Assembly (NCBI GenBank): GCA_945865925.1
Contig: CAMBFG010000002.1
Span: 218,805 to 282,804 of the forward strand
Reading direction: 5' to 3'
DNA length: 64,000 nt
Origin: Dehalococcoides mccartyi
GTDB lineage: Bacteria > Chloroflexota > Dehalococcoidia > UBA2979
Part shown: piece by piece, positions 9,891 through 17,742 of the stretch
Numbering within the stretch: position 1 is the stretch's first letter
Layout: every line of letters begins with the position of its first letter
The notes under the pieces: model-generated
What the model saw: only the letters and a program-made list of their open reading frames with translations
Databases searched by the model: none
Told to the model about the DNA's origin: nothing
Program-made: the position numbers and the translations under genes

Positions 9891-11602
9891 GCGGGGAAGT
9901 CCTCTTCCTCTGCGATGGCGCGTCGACGCCGTCCAAGTGGCGCGGTGACTGGCGCGGTACTGAACACCTGATCACCTCCGGCGATCGCGCGACAGTGAAC
10001 TTCTCGTTCCACAACCTCGAGGATGGCTTCCGAGGAGCGATCGACCGTCGCCTGCTCGATCTGGTCCGGATCGGTGCCTATGCACTTGCGGCCGACCAGT
10101 CCGTAAGTCGCGGGGGAGATGCCGAGCCCTCGAACCGCGACTGGCGGCGGCGCCTCGGACTAGTCATGCCCGTCAACGACCCCGACTTCTGGAACAGCCT
10201 AGAAGTCGGCAGCGCGCTCAAAGAGTGCATCGGGTTCGCCTCGGATGATGACTGGGAGTTCGCGTTCGTCGCCGCGAAGCAACCCTCCCTCCAGCGCCTC
10301 GCGTTCGAAGATCTCGCAGCCCCACCCGGTGGGGAGGCGGACGTGGTGATCGCCTTCTCAGGTGGCGCGGACTCTCTAACCGCGGTCGTCGAGCAACTCG
10401 CCGAAGGACACCGCCCGATCCTCTTGTCGCATCGCTCTGCGACGCGCCTCACTGGGCGTCGCGAGGAACTCTTCAAGGGACTCCACGGCCTCTTCCCGGG
10501 TAGGACCATCGGCAGGGTCGGAGTCCGCGCGAACCTGAGCGGACGGGAACCTTCCGAGTCGACCATGCGCTCTCGCTCGTTTCTGTATGCGAGCGCGGCG
10601 TCGGCCCTGGCCGCGCAACTTCAAGCGCCCGATGTCCTTCTGGCCGACAACGGGTGGGTGAGCGTGAACCCGGAAATCAACGCACAGTTGGTTGGGGCGT
10701 TGGCCACTCGCTCGACGCATCCCGTCTTCATCCGGCTGTTCAACATCCTGTTCCAGATGGTCTCACCGGGTGCACCGATCCTCCGGAACCCGTTCTGGGA
10801 TCGGACGCGGGCCGACGTGTTCACACGCCTGAAGGAGTTCGGCGGAGAGCGACTTCTGCCCTACACCGTTTCCTGTGGCCTGGGTCGGAACCTTCACCGT
10901 GCGACCCCGCACTGCGGACGCTGTTCCCAATGCGTAGACCGCCGGATCTCATCTCTCGCGGCCGGGCTCGATAACGTGGACCCCGCTGATGGGTACAAGT
11001 TCGACATATTCCGAGATGAGCTGCCGCTGGGTCCCGACCGAAATTTCGCAGTGTCATACGTTCGCGCAGTCCGCCTAATCGAGATCCTCTCCGACGATGG
11101 GATTCTGGGCGAGTTCGGCAAGCTCATCGCTTGCCTGACTCCGGGACGCGAGGAGCAGGACGCGGAAGCCTATGTCGCGATGCTCCGCCGTCAGTCAGAA
11201 GGCGTTCTGCGCGTCCTCTCACAGCAGATCGGACTGGCCCGTGACGAGATCAGCCGCGGACAGATCCCGTCTTCAAGCCTCCTAGCTCTCCTGCTGCAAG
11301 AGTCAAACGTCGGGACAGTTCAAGGCAACGACTTCTATCCGAGCAGCGACTACCGAACCGCGAGATGGCTGCACGAGCCACTGACGTTCTCGGAGTGCCA
11401 GGCAATGGCGATCCGCAACCTGCACCGTGCGCACCTCGATGGACGGGGTGCACTGAGCGGCAGGCTGGCGCTGGCAGGCTCGACCTGCGCGAACAGCAAG
11501 ATGAGCGACGTGTTCAAGCGACATCCTGCATGGAAGACGCTCGTTATCTCTGGTGGCTCCAAAGGAACGTATCGCTTGAATCTGTCTCCGAAAGTCGCCT
11601 GA
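9887..11602 (+). CDS. QueC-like ATP-pyrophosphatase (QatC-type) with C-terminal extension
   Basis: A 571-aa protein. The centre is QueC-like: the PP-loop SGGADS (residues 158-163) for ATP activation, and a zinc site formed by Cys330, Cys343, Cys346 and Cys349 (C-x12-C-x2-C-x2-C, with CGRCSQC). QueC itself makes preQ0 and is about 220 aa. This protein has about 150 extra N-terminal residues, as QatC-type defence proteins do, and about 200 extra C-terminal residues. The last 70 residues (SKMSDVFKRHPAWKTLV to the end) resemble a winged-helix fold. No queC, queD, queE or folE neighbours are present, so queuosine synthesis is unlikely. A role in phage defence, acting on or with the 255-aa partner, is inferred from family and island context. 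Confidence 0.85.
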   Translation: MSGEVLFLCDGASTPSKWRGDWRGTEHLITSGDRATVNFSFHNLEDGFRGAIDRRLLDLVRIGAYALAADQSVSRGGDAEPSNRDWRRRLGLVMPVNDPDFWNSLEVGSALKECIGFASDDDWEFAFVAAKQPSLQRLAFEDLAAPPGGEADVVIAFSGGADSLTAVVEQLAEGHRPILLSHRSATRLTGRREELFKGLHGLFPGRTIGRVGVRANLSGREPSESTMRSRSFLYASAASALAAQLQAPDVLLADNGWVSVNPEINAQLVGALATRSTHPVFIRLFNILFQMVSPGAPILRNPFWDRTRADVFTRLKEFGGERLLPYTVSCGLGRNLHRATPHCGRCSQCVDRRISSLAAGLDNVDPADGYKFDIFRDELPLGPDRNFAVSYVRAVRLIEILSDDGILGEFGKLIACLTPGREEQDAEAYVAMLRRQSEGVLRVLSQQIGLARDEISRGQIPSSSLLALLLQESNVGTVQGNDFYPSSDYRTARWLHEPLTFSECQAMAIRNLHRAHLDGRGALSGRLALAGSTCANSKMSDVFKRHPAWKTLVISGGSKGTYRLNLSPKVA

Positions 11603-11663
11603 AATACCGCAGGCGTCTCCAAATGACGACAGTCGTCTCCCGGGCTAAGAGTCAACTGGCCGT

Positions 11664-11825
11664 ATGGCCTCTCGACGCCGTCCCAACCAGCCTCCTCTTC
11701 CGGTCGTCTGCCTCGCCCTAGCCGAGACGCGCGAGCGATCGGCCGCCTGGGACGAACTGTGGCGCCGCCTCCTCACCATCGCGATGGAGGCGATCGAGGC
11801 CGAGGACGCGGCGGACGCCAAGTGA
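11664..11825 (+). CDS. 53-aa basic-then-acidic small ORF before the recombinases
   Basis: A small ORF encoding 53 residues, starting MASRRRPNQPPLPVV and ending with an acidic helix (MEAIEAEDAADAK). The Arg/Pro-rich start followed by an amphipathic helix (WDELWRRLL) resembles short proteins I have seen beside recombinase genes in Chloroflexota and Actinobacteria elements, but I cannot name a family. It lies 61 nt after the QueC-like gene and about 280 nt before the tyrosine recombinase. No strong Shine-Dalgarno sequence is seen. Function unknown. Confidence 0.5.
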   Translation: MASRRRPNQPPLPVVCLALAETRERSAAWDELWRRLLTIAMEAIEAEDAADAK

Positions 11826-11859
11826 CCGTGCCCACTTCCAAGACCCGAACTACTCATCA

Positions 11860-11908
11860 ACGATCGGAAGTCGGTGACAGGCTTCAGATTCCGACGATCG
11901 GAAGTCGG
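11860..11908. repeat. 15-bp direct repeat upstream of the tyrosine recombinase
   Basis: ACGATCGGAAGTCGG occurs at 11860-11874 and again at 11894-11908, one start 34 bp after the other. The pair sits in the non-coding stretch 11826-12106 just ahead of the recombinase genes. Repeats in this position could be recombinase arm sites or operator sites. Apart from these repeats I see nothing else in that stretch. Confidence 0.6.
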
Positions 11909-12106
11909 CCGGAGCAGGCCGATCCTGGCGCGGGGAGGGTGGGTCGAAAGTTCGGGCGTCCGGGGATCGGCACGGACACCGCCGCCCAGATCCTTTCCCC
12001 GCCCGAAATCCGACGAGATTTTTCTGAGCGACGCTCTGAGCCAGAACAGGGGCGCTTCCCCGGCTCGGCCTTCGCCACATGCACGTCGCCACGCCGGAAC
12101 CGCCGG

Positions 12107-13189
12107 ATGCCAGCCCGCCCGACACCCGCCACGCCCGAGGCGCTCCTGGAGACCTTCGCTACCAGGTTGGACCATGCCTACGCACCTAAGACGGCCAGGC
12201 AGTACCGCTGGGGGCTAGGCGACATCCTGAAACTGGCTGCCGAGCGCCGCGGTCGGCCTATATCGCTGCTTGAGTTGTTCGAAGACTGTGACCTGCTCGG
12301 CTCGATCCTCACCAGCACCGCAAGGGCGGGCGGTGGCCCGGAGGTGGCTGGCTGGACCGTGCCAGCGCGGAGGAGCGCGGCGTACGCCGCCGCCTCGCTA
12401 CTCGCACCTGAACTGCGCGCTGGCGGCATCGCCGAGCCACGTTGGGCCGTTGATGCGGCGCTCCGACTCCTCGCTGAGCGCGTCGGGAACAGGTACCGCC
12501 TCCCGAAGCCGCTGACTCGGAACTACGGACGGGGGTCTGCACCGAGTGCGGCAGAGGTAGACGCCGTCATCCAAGCGGCGGAATCCGATCCCGGTTGGCG
12601 CGGCCCCCGCGACTCGGCGCTGTTCCAGACCATGTTCTTCACTGCAGCCCGTGTGAACGCCGTCCGGGAACTCGACGGAGCAGCCGTCCAGCGCGAACCC
12701 GATGGTGGAGGGCGGATGCTCGTGCACGCCAAGTACTGGAAGGACTCAGGAGAGTTCTTGATCCCAGCGACAGTCATGATGCTGATTGATGCGTACGCCA
12801 CCGCCTTCAACCTCTGGGCGACGGCGCGCGGCCTCTCGGCTCGGGTGGGCATCGGTGTACCCGGGCCGCTCTGGCGCTCACGACGCGGTATGCCGGTGTC
12901 CTACAGCGAGATTAACCGGCGCCTCACGGAGGTCTGCGCCCAGGCCAGCATCGCGCGCTACACCCCACATGCCTTCCGCTACGCCTTCGCGACGCTGGGC
13001 ACCGAGGTCGCCCCACGTTTCGTCGTCGCAATGGCTGGGGGCTGGACTGGCGGTCCTCGACTCATGGACGAGCACTACGTCCACCGGGACATCGATGCCG
13101 CCCTCGCAAAGGTCGCGGCGATGAAGCCCCGCCGTTCCCCGGATGACTCCAACGTGCGACCGATCCACCAGCCGGTCGGTGTCGGATGA
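12107..13189 (+). CDS. Tyrosine recombinase / integrase
   Basis: A site-specific recombinase of 360 aa if started at ATG 12107; the open frame extends further upstream but with no family-like sequence. The N-terminal part is a SAM-like core-binding domain (TRLDHAYAPKTARQYRWGL). Catalytic residues are in order: Arg I in FTAARVNAVREL, a Lys in HAKYWK, the H-x-x-R box HAFRYAF, a Trp in AGGWTGG, and the nucleophilic Tyr in EHYVHRD. All are intact, so the enzyme should be active. It overlaps the next gene by 4 nt (ATGA). Together they are the probable transposition or integration machinery of part of this island. Confidence 0.85.
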   Translation: MPARPTPATPEALLETFATRLDHAYAPKTARQYRWGLGDILKLAAERRGRPISLLELFEDCDLLGSILTSTARAGGGPEVAGWTVPARRSAAYAAASLLAPELRAGGIAEPRWAVDAALRLLAERVGNRYRLPKPLTRNYGRGSAPSAAEVDAVIQAAESDPGWRGPRDSALFQTMFFTAARVNAVRELDGAAVQREPDGGGRMLVHAKYWKDSGEFLIPATVMMLIDAYATAFNLWATARGLSARVGIGVPGPLWRSRRGMPVSYSEINRRLTEVCAQASIARYTPHAFRYAFATLGTEVAPRFVVAMAGGWTGGPRLMDEHYVHRDIDAALAKVAAMKPRRSPDDSNVRPIHQPVGVG

Positions 13190-14241
13190 ACGCGCCTCAG
13201 CAAAAGCCGCTGTTCGTCCTCGCTGCGGAAATGATCCCGGCGCTGTCGGAGAGTGAACTCTTGCTCATCGAAAGATTCCGCGCAGTCAGGGGCGCACAGG
13301 GTGCCGCGACTCGGACGGTCGATGCCGAAGTGAGTCAGCTCCGGACACTTCGCCGAGATCTCATCCGGAGCGGAGGAGGAACATCGCTGATAGACATCAT
13401 CGGCAACCCCGCACTCGCGGGAAGGCCCCTGATGGAACCATCTCAGCCATGCTCGAAGTCGACGGCGGAGACCCGCCATCGGGCGGTCCAGCGCCTGCTG
13501 CAACTCGATGTCTCCCCTGAGGAAGGGCGACGACGCTTGGCGGCGCTCGACGCCGCGCTCCCAGCAGGCTCGTCGCGAGGATGGCACGACGCGGGCATCC
13601 GGCTTGGAGGCCAGCGCGGTCGGGTCATCCAACGGCCCACGCTCGACGTTGCCGCCTTGCGAGACATCTTGCACGTCGCGGAAGCGGAGTCCGTCGAGTC
13701 CGGCGCACTCGCGGGACTCCTGTGCTGCTCGGCGCTTCCGCTCGCTTCGATCTGCGCGCTCCGGTGGGGTGACGTGAACTGGGGCGCGGATCGGATGAGC
13801 TGCACCGTCTCGCTGGGCCGAGGGCGAGCCCGCCGCGACGTCTTCATCATCGGCCCAGCGCCCGGCGCGCTGATCCGTCTTCATGTCGGAGCCCGGCGCG
13901 AGGGCTCAGAGTTCGTCTTCCCCGGGCGAAAAACCGGCGCACCGATCACGACACGCGCCGCACACGAGAGGCTCAGGGGTTGGGCGGCGCGGGCGGGCCT
14001 TGTCCGGGTAACCCGTCACGGGCTGGCCTCGGCGCTCGCCGAGTCATTGCGCGCGGCCGGGGTAGACGACCCGAGCACGCAACTCGTCCTGGGGCGGCGG
14101 CAGGCACGTTCGCTCGACCGCCTGCTCACGCCTCACCTCCGGCTTGAAAGTCAGCGCCGGGTTCAGGCTGCGCTCGCGGCGATGCTCACTCCTCCCACTG
14201 GACAGGATGGGTCGATATACGGTACAAATGGTACATATTGA
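13186..14241 (+). CDS. Degenerate tyrosine recombinase-like protein
   Basis: A 351-aa protein translationally coupled to the intact recombinase. Its C-terminal half follows the integrase fold: ALPLASICALRWGDVNW lines up with the usual box I, VTRHGLASALAES with box II, and a final LDRLLTPHL with the Tyr region. The catalytic residues are missing: Pro/Leu/Ala where box I Arg should be, H-G-L-A instead of H-x-x-R, and no Tyr at the end. It therefore looks like a non-catalytic partner, for example a structural subunit that guides the active recombinase, rather than a recent pseudogene, because the frame is fully open and coupled. Its own start is the ATG at 13186. Confidence 0.65.
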   Translation: MNAPQQKPLFVLAAEMIPALSESELLLIERFRAVRGAQGAATRTVDAEVSQLRTLRRDLIRSGGGTSLIDIIGNPALAGRPLMEPSQPCSKSTAETRHRAVQRLLQLDVSPEEGRRRLAALDAALPAGSSRGWHDAGIRLGGQRGRVIQRPTLDVAALRDILHVAEAESVESGALAGLLCCSALPLASICALRWGDVNWGADRMSCTVSLGRGRARRDVFIIGPAPGALIRLHVGARREGSEFVFPGRKTGAPITTRAAHERLRGWAARAGLVRVTRHGLASALAESLRAAGVDDPSTQLVLGRRQARSLDRLLTPHLRLESQRRVQAALAAMLTPPTGQDGSIYGTNGTY

Positions 14242-14254
14242 AGCGGAGGGGCTC

Positions 14255-14557
14255 ATGACCAGACGGATGCCGCTCGCGGAGGTCCGCGCCAACATCGCAG
14301 CGGCGGTCGATCAAGTCTTCCACCGCGGCGAGCACGTCGTGATCGAGCGCCACGGGCGCCCGGTCGCCGCGCTGGTGAGCATCGAAGACCTCGCGCGGCT
14401 GGAGGCGGAACGCCCGACTGGAGACCGCCCCGCAGGCGCCCTCGCGCTCGTGGGCGCCTGGGCTGATGTAGAGGACACGGAGATCGATGCGTTCCTCGTC
14501 GATGTGGCCAGCGCCCGCCAGAGAGACACCGGTCGCAAGGTGAGGCTGAAGGCGTGA
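14255..14557 (+). CDS. Phd/YefM-family antitoxin
   Basis: A 100-aa type II antitoxin. The N-terminal region follows the Phd/YefM DNA-binding pattern (MPLAEVRANIAAAVDQV, then HVVIERHGRPVAALVSIEDLARLE). The C-terminal tail would wrap around the toxin. ATG at 14255 is preferred because a GGAGGG sequence lies 4-5 nt upstream; an in-frame ATG at 14228 is an alternative. It overlaps the toxin gene by 4 nt (GTGA), the usual arrangement, and probably autoregulates the pair. The TA pair sits between two recombinase modules and would help keep the element in the chromosome. Confidence 0.88.
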   Translation: MTRRMPLAEVRANIAAAVDQVFHRGEHVVIERHGRPVAALVSIEDLARLEAERPTGDRPAGALALVGAWADVEDTEIDAFLVDVASARQRDTGRKVRLKA

Positions 14558-14964
14558 AGTACCTCTTCGACACCGACATCCTGAGCGACCTGCTCCGGCG
14601 CGCGCCTCAACCCGCACTGGTGCGGCGGCTCGCCGCGACACCCCCCGATGAGCAGGCAACGTCCAGCATTACGCTCGGGGAACTGCTGTACGGCGCCCTC
14701 CGGCTCAGCGACCGTTCAACGGCACTGGTCGAGCGGATCGAAGCGGCACTCCTGCCCAACCTCGCCGTCCTTCCCTTCGACGCCGAGGCGGCGCGGGCGT
14801 ACGGCGGGCTGCGCGTGACGCTGGAGCGGGCGGGCACGCCGATCGGCGACGCGGACATGCGGATCGCCTCGATCGCACTTGCGCGCGGGATGGTCGTCGT
14901 GACGGCCAACACCAGACACTTCACGAGAGTCCCCGACCTCATCGTGGAGAACTGGCTCGCCTGA
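14554..14964 (+). CDS. vapC: PIN-domain toxin (VapC-like)
   Basis: A 136-aa PIN-domain ribonuclease. The acidic metal-binding residues are visible: Asp in the starting FDTDILSDLL, Glu in ITLGELLYG, Asp in IGDADMRIASIA, and a final TANTRHF. VapC toxins cut structured RNAs such as tRNA anticodon or rRNA loops; the target here is unknown. The start is GTG at 14554, overlapping the antitoxin stop. Length and motifs are complete, so it should be functional. Confidence 0.9.
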   Translation: MKYLFDTDILSDLLRRAPQPALVRRLAATPPDEQATSSITLGELLYGALRLSDRSTALVERIEAALLPNLAVLPFDAEAARAYGGLRVTLERAGTPIGDADMRIASIALARGMVVVTANTRHFTRVPDLIVENWLA

Positions 14965-14983
14965 GAGCGAGTAGGAGCGACAG

Positions 14984-16663
14984 ATGCGAGCGATCGTCTA
15001 TTCCCGAGTCTCGACCGATGCGCAAGAGCGCGACGGGACGTCCCTCGACACCCAGGAGCGCGCCTCGATCGAACTGGCGGCCGCCCGCGGGTGGTCGGTG
15101 ATGCGCTGCATCCGTGACGCGGCGAGCGGGTTCTCGCTCGATCGTGACGGCGTCGAGACCTTGCGCGGCATCCTCAAGCGGGGCGAGGCCGACGTGGTCG
15201 TCGCCTACGCCGTGGACCGGCTCTCGCGGAACCAGAATCACATCGGCGTCCTGTTCGACGAGATACAGCAGGCTGGCGCGAAACTGGAGTTCGTCACCGA
15301 GCGATTTGAGGACACGGCCGTCGGCCGCTTCATCCTCGCCGCCCGCGCGTTCATCGCCGAGGTCGAGCGCGAGAAGATCGTCGAGCGCACGATGCGCGGC
15401 AAGGCCGAACGTGCGCGAGGTGGGAGACTGCCCCAGGGAGTCGGTCGAGGCATCTACGGCTACACATATGACCCAGCGACCGGCCACCGAACGATCGATC
15501 AGGTCCAGGCGTCGATCGTCAAGCGCATCTTTGAGGACTTCCTCGGTGGCGCGTCCTGCAACGGCATCGCGAATGCCCTCAACCGGGAAGTGCTCCCGGC
15601 GTTCGGGGGCGGTAGCTGGTACGCGCTGACGATTCGGCGGGTGCTTCTGAACGAGACTTACACCGGGCGCACGATCTATCGGCGGACACGCGCTGAGAAG
15701 GTGCGCGACGCTTCGCGAAACCGCTGGCGGCGGCGGGTGGTCGAACGGGATCAGGCCGACTGGATCGAGGTTGACGGCGCGACGCCGGCCATCATCTCGC
15801 CTGACTTGTTCGCGGCGGCGGAGCGGCGGCTGACCGATCCCGCGCGTCGCGTTCGAGCGGTAGCGACACGCCGCTATGCGCTCGCCGGTCGCATCCGCTG
15901 CGCGGAGTGTGAGGCGGCGATGGTCGGGCACGCGGTCAATGGCGGGCGGTACCTGTACTACCGCTGCTCGCGCGGATCGAGTGGCCCCGGCGAGACCACA
16001 TGCGCCTCGCGCTACGTCCGCCTGGAGAAGATCGAGGCCGCCGTGCGGACGGCGCTCGCAGAGGTGCTGGCGACTCCTGACCGCATTCTGGCGGAGGTTA
16101 GGCTCCTCATCGGCGAAACGGCCCCCGTGTCTCCTTCGCTGGCACCCGTCCTCGCCGAACTCGACGAAGTCGAGGCCCGGCAGCGCCGCCTCGTCCAGCT
16201 CTTCACGCGAGGCGACCTGCCCGAGGACATCCTCGCCGCGGAGTCGAAGGCGCTCGCGACGCGGCGGGCGTTGCTGGAGGAGCGGCGACGGGATGCCGAG
16301 GCAGTCCAACCAGCAAGAAACTTCGACCTGGCACTGATCGAGCGCGACTTGCCCCGGGCGCTGCACATCATCCAGAAGTGGGCGGAAGCGATCGAGGGAG
16401 ACGACTTCGACCTGCTGCTGCGCGCGCTGAGTGCGGAGATCGTGGCGTCGAGCGGGTCGATCGAGGTACGCGGCGAGGTGCCTCTAATTGCTAAGGTACC
16501 TCAGTCTTTCGCTACCATTGAACGAACATCGGCATCACTACATGCACGAACCGATCGTTCCCCACCGGCCGAAGCACACCGGGTGATGACGGCGACGTCG
16601 TCTCGATCGCCACGCGGTCAGCGTCGAGGACGTTCAGCACGTCCATCAGGTAGCGGCCGTTGA
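14984..16663 (+). CDS. Large serine recombinase running antisense into dnaN
   Basis: A 559-aa large serine recombinase. The resolvase domain occupies residues 1 to about 150 with catalytic Ser10 (YSRVSTDAQ) and conserved DRLSRN. The recombinase domain follows to about residue 280, then a zinc ribbon (CAEC ... YYRCSR ... TTC), and a coiled-coil-rich C-terminus (ALATRRALLEERRRDAE). The coding frame continues past 16511 into the opposite strand of dnaN for 152 nt, so roughly the last 50 residues, low in hydrophobics and rich in Arg/Ser, come from host DNA. This suggests the element inserted at the dnaN 3' end and the recombinase gene lost or never had its own stop there. The core enzyme appears intact. 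Confidence 0.92.
   Translation: MRAIVYSRVSTDAQERDGTSLDTQERASIELAAARGWSVMRCIRDAASGFSLDRDGVETLRGILKRGEADVVVAYAVDRLSRNQNHIGVLFDEIQQAGAKLEFVTERFEDTAVGRFILAARAFIAEVEREKIVERTMRGKAERARGGRLPQGVGRGIYGYTYDPATGHRTIDQVQASIVKRIFEDFLGGASCNGIANALNREVLPAFGGGSWYALTIRRVLLNETYTGRTIYRRTRAEKVRDASRNRWRRRVVERDQADWIEVDGATPAIISPDLFAAAERRLTDPARRVRAVATRRYALAGRIRCAECEAAMVGHAVNGGRYLYYRCSRGSSGPGETTCASRYVRLEKIEAAVRTALAEVLATPDRILAEVRLLIGETAPVSPSLAPVLAELDEVEARQRRLVQLFTRGDLPEDILAAESKALATRRALLEERRRDAEAVQPARNFDLALIERDLPRALHIIQKWAEAIEGDDFDLLLRALSAEIVASSGSIEVRGEVPLIAKVPQSFATIERTSASLHARTDRSPPAEAHRVMTATSSRSPRGQRRGRSARPSGSGR
16490..16530. other. Candidate attachment-site junction at the 3' end of dnaN
   Basis: The boundary between the mobile island and core chromosome must fall close to the dnaN stop codon (16512-16514). 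On the left is the recombinase C-terminus; on the right is conserved dnaN sequence encoding VVMPMF. Large serine recombinases often integrate near gene ends. The exact core dinucleotide cannot be placed because only one end of the element is inside the window. Confidence 0.4.
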
Positions 16664-17645
16664 AGGCGATCTTCGCCTCGGTACCCTCGACGACGGCGTC
16701 CAGGATGCCCTCGTTGTTGCCCACCTCTTCGGCGCGCGCCGTGATCACCAGGCGGCCGGGCTCCGAGGCCTCACCGGGTGTCGCGATGATCCGCACGATG
16801 CCGGAGCCGTCGCGCGCAAAGATCGAGGCGATCCGTGTCTCCCGCATGAACTCCGCCACGGCGACCTCGGTGCGCGTCGTGCGCTGCGCCGGGATCAACT
16901 GCTCGTAGTTCGGGAACGTCCCCTGGATCAGGTTCGCCGTCAGCCGCGCGTGGCCGACATCGAACTGCACCTGCGTACCCGCGGGGTTGAAGGTGATCTC
17001 CACCTTGCCCTCGACGGCCTCGCTCAGCAGCCGTCCGAGTTCGCTCAATGCGCGCGCCGGCACGATCACCGCGCGCTCGACCTTCGACTCGATCGGCATC
17101 GTGTGTACCGAGAGCCGGAAGCCGTCGGCAGCCGCGAGGCGGAGCGACCCGCCACCGAAGTGGAAGTGCACGCCCGTGAGCACCGGTCGCGAGTCGTCCG
17201 TCGCCGCCGAGAACACAGTCTGTGCGATCGCCGTCCGCAGGCGCGGTGCCTCGATCGTGATCGAGTCGCTGCCCTCGACGGTCGGGATCGGCGGGAAATC
17301 GTCGGGATCCATGCCACCGATTGAGGCGGTATTGCGCACGCACGCGAGGCTCACCTGCCGCGAGCGCTCCGCCAACTTCATCGTGATCTCTTCGCGCGGC
17401 AGCGTGGCCACGAAGTCCGAGATCAGGCGAGAGGGAAGCGTGATCGAGCCAGCCTCGTCCACCTTTGCGTCGATGCGGTAAGTGATGGCGATGGTCTCGG
17501 CGTCGGTCGCGGAGAGCGTCAGGTGGTCGCCCTCGGCCTCCAGCAGGACGTGCTGAGTGATCGGCAACGTGGTCCGAGTGGGGATGGCGCGGGCCACGGC
17601 CGACAGGCCGCGGTGCAGGTCCTCCTGCTGGCAGGCGATCCGCAT
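16512..17645 (-). CDS. dnaN: DNA polymerase III beta sliding clamp
   Basis: The processivity clamp of the replicative polymerase, 377 aa from ATG 17645. It has the three-domain clamp pattern, with conserved stretches such as LPITQHVLLEA, LPSRLISDF, FSAATDDSRPVLTGV, LAAADGFRLSVH, FPNYEQLIP and the end HVVMPMF. The frame is open back to 17699, but a good promoter (17684-17713) overlaps that extension, so the start is at 17645. The C-terminus VVMPMFVQW is complete even though a mobile element abuts it. It is not beside dnaA or recF here (recF is 18 kb away), which is unusual compared with many bacteria. Confidence 0.96.
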   Translation of the reverse strand: MRIACQQEDLHRGLSAVARAIPTRTTLPITQHVLLEAEGDHLTLSATDAETIAITYRIDAKVDEAGSITLPSRLISDFVATLPREEITMKLAERSRQVSLACVRNTASIGGMDPDDFPPIPTVEGSDSITIEAPRLRTAIAQTVFSAATDDSRPVLTGVHFHFGGGSLRLAAADGFRLSVHTMPIESKVERAVIVPARALSELGRLLSEAVEGKVEITFNPAGTQVQFDVGHARLTANLIQGTFPNYEQLIPAQRTTRTEVAVAEFMRETRIASIFARDGSGIVRIIATPGEASEPGRLVITARAEEVGNNEGILDAVVEGTEAKIAFNGRYLMDVLNVLDADRVAIETTSPSSPGVLRPVGNDRFVHVVMPMFVQW

Positions 17646-17683
17646 GCTTAACCGATCACACAGGTACACCGATTCGTCACGGA

Positions 17684-17713
17684 AGTATACGTGCGCCATG
17701 CGCCGCGCGGCAA
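17684..17713 (-). promoter_or_regulatory. dnaN promoter
   Basis: On the minus strand, TTGCCG (17713-17708) and TATACT (17689-17684) are separated by 18 nt, a good match to a housekeeping sigma-70 promoter. It lies about 40 nt upstream of the chosen dnaN ATG. Confidence 0.6.
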
Positions 17714-17742
17714 CGCGCGCACGGCACCTTCGAGGCGGCCTG

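Noticed and set aside
9123..11602. Queuosine (preQ0) biosynthesis operon
   Set aside because: No queD, queE, folE or tgt in the neighbourhood, and the QueC-like protein is more than twice the usual length.
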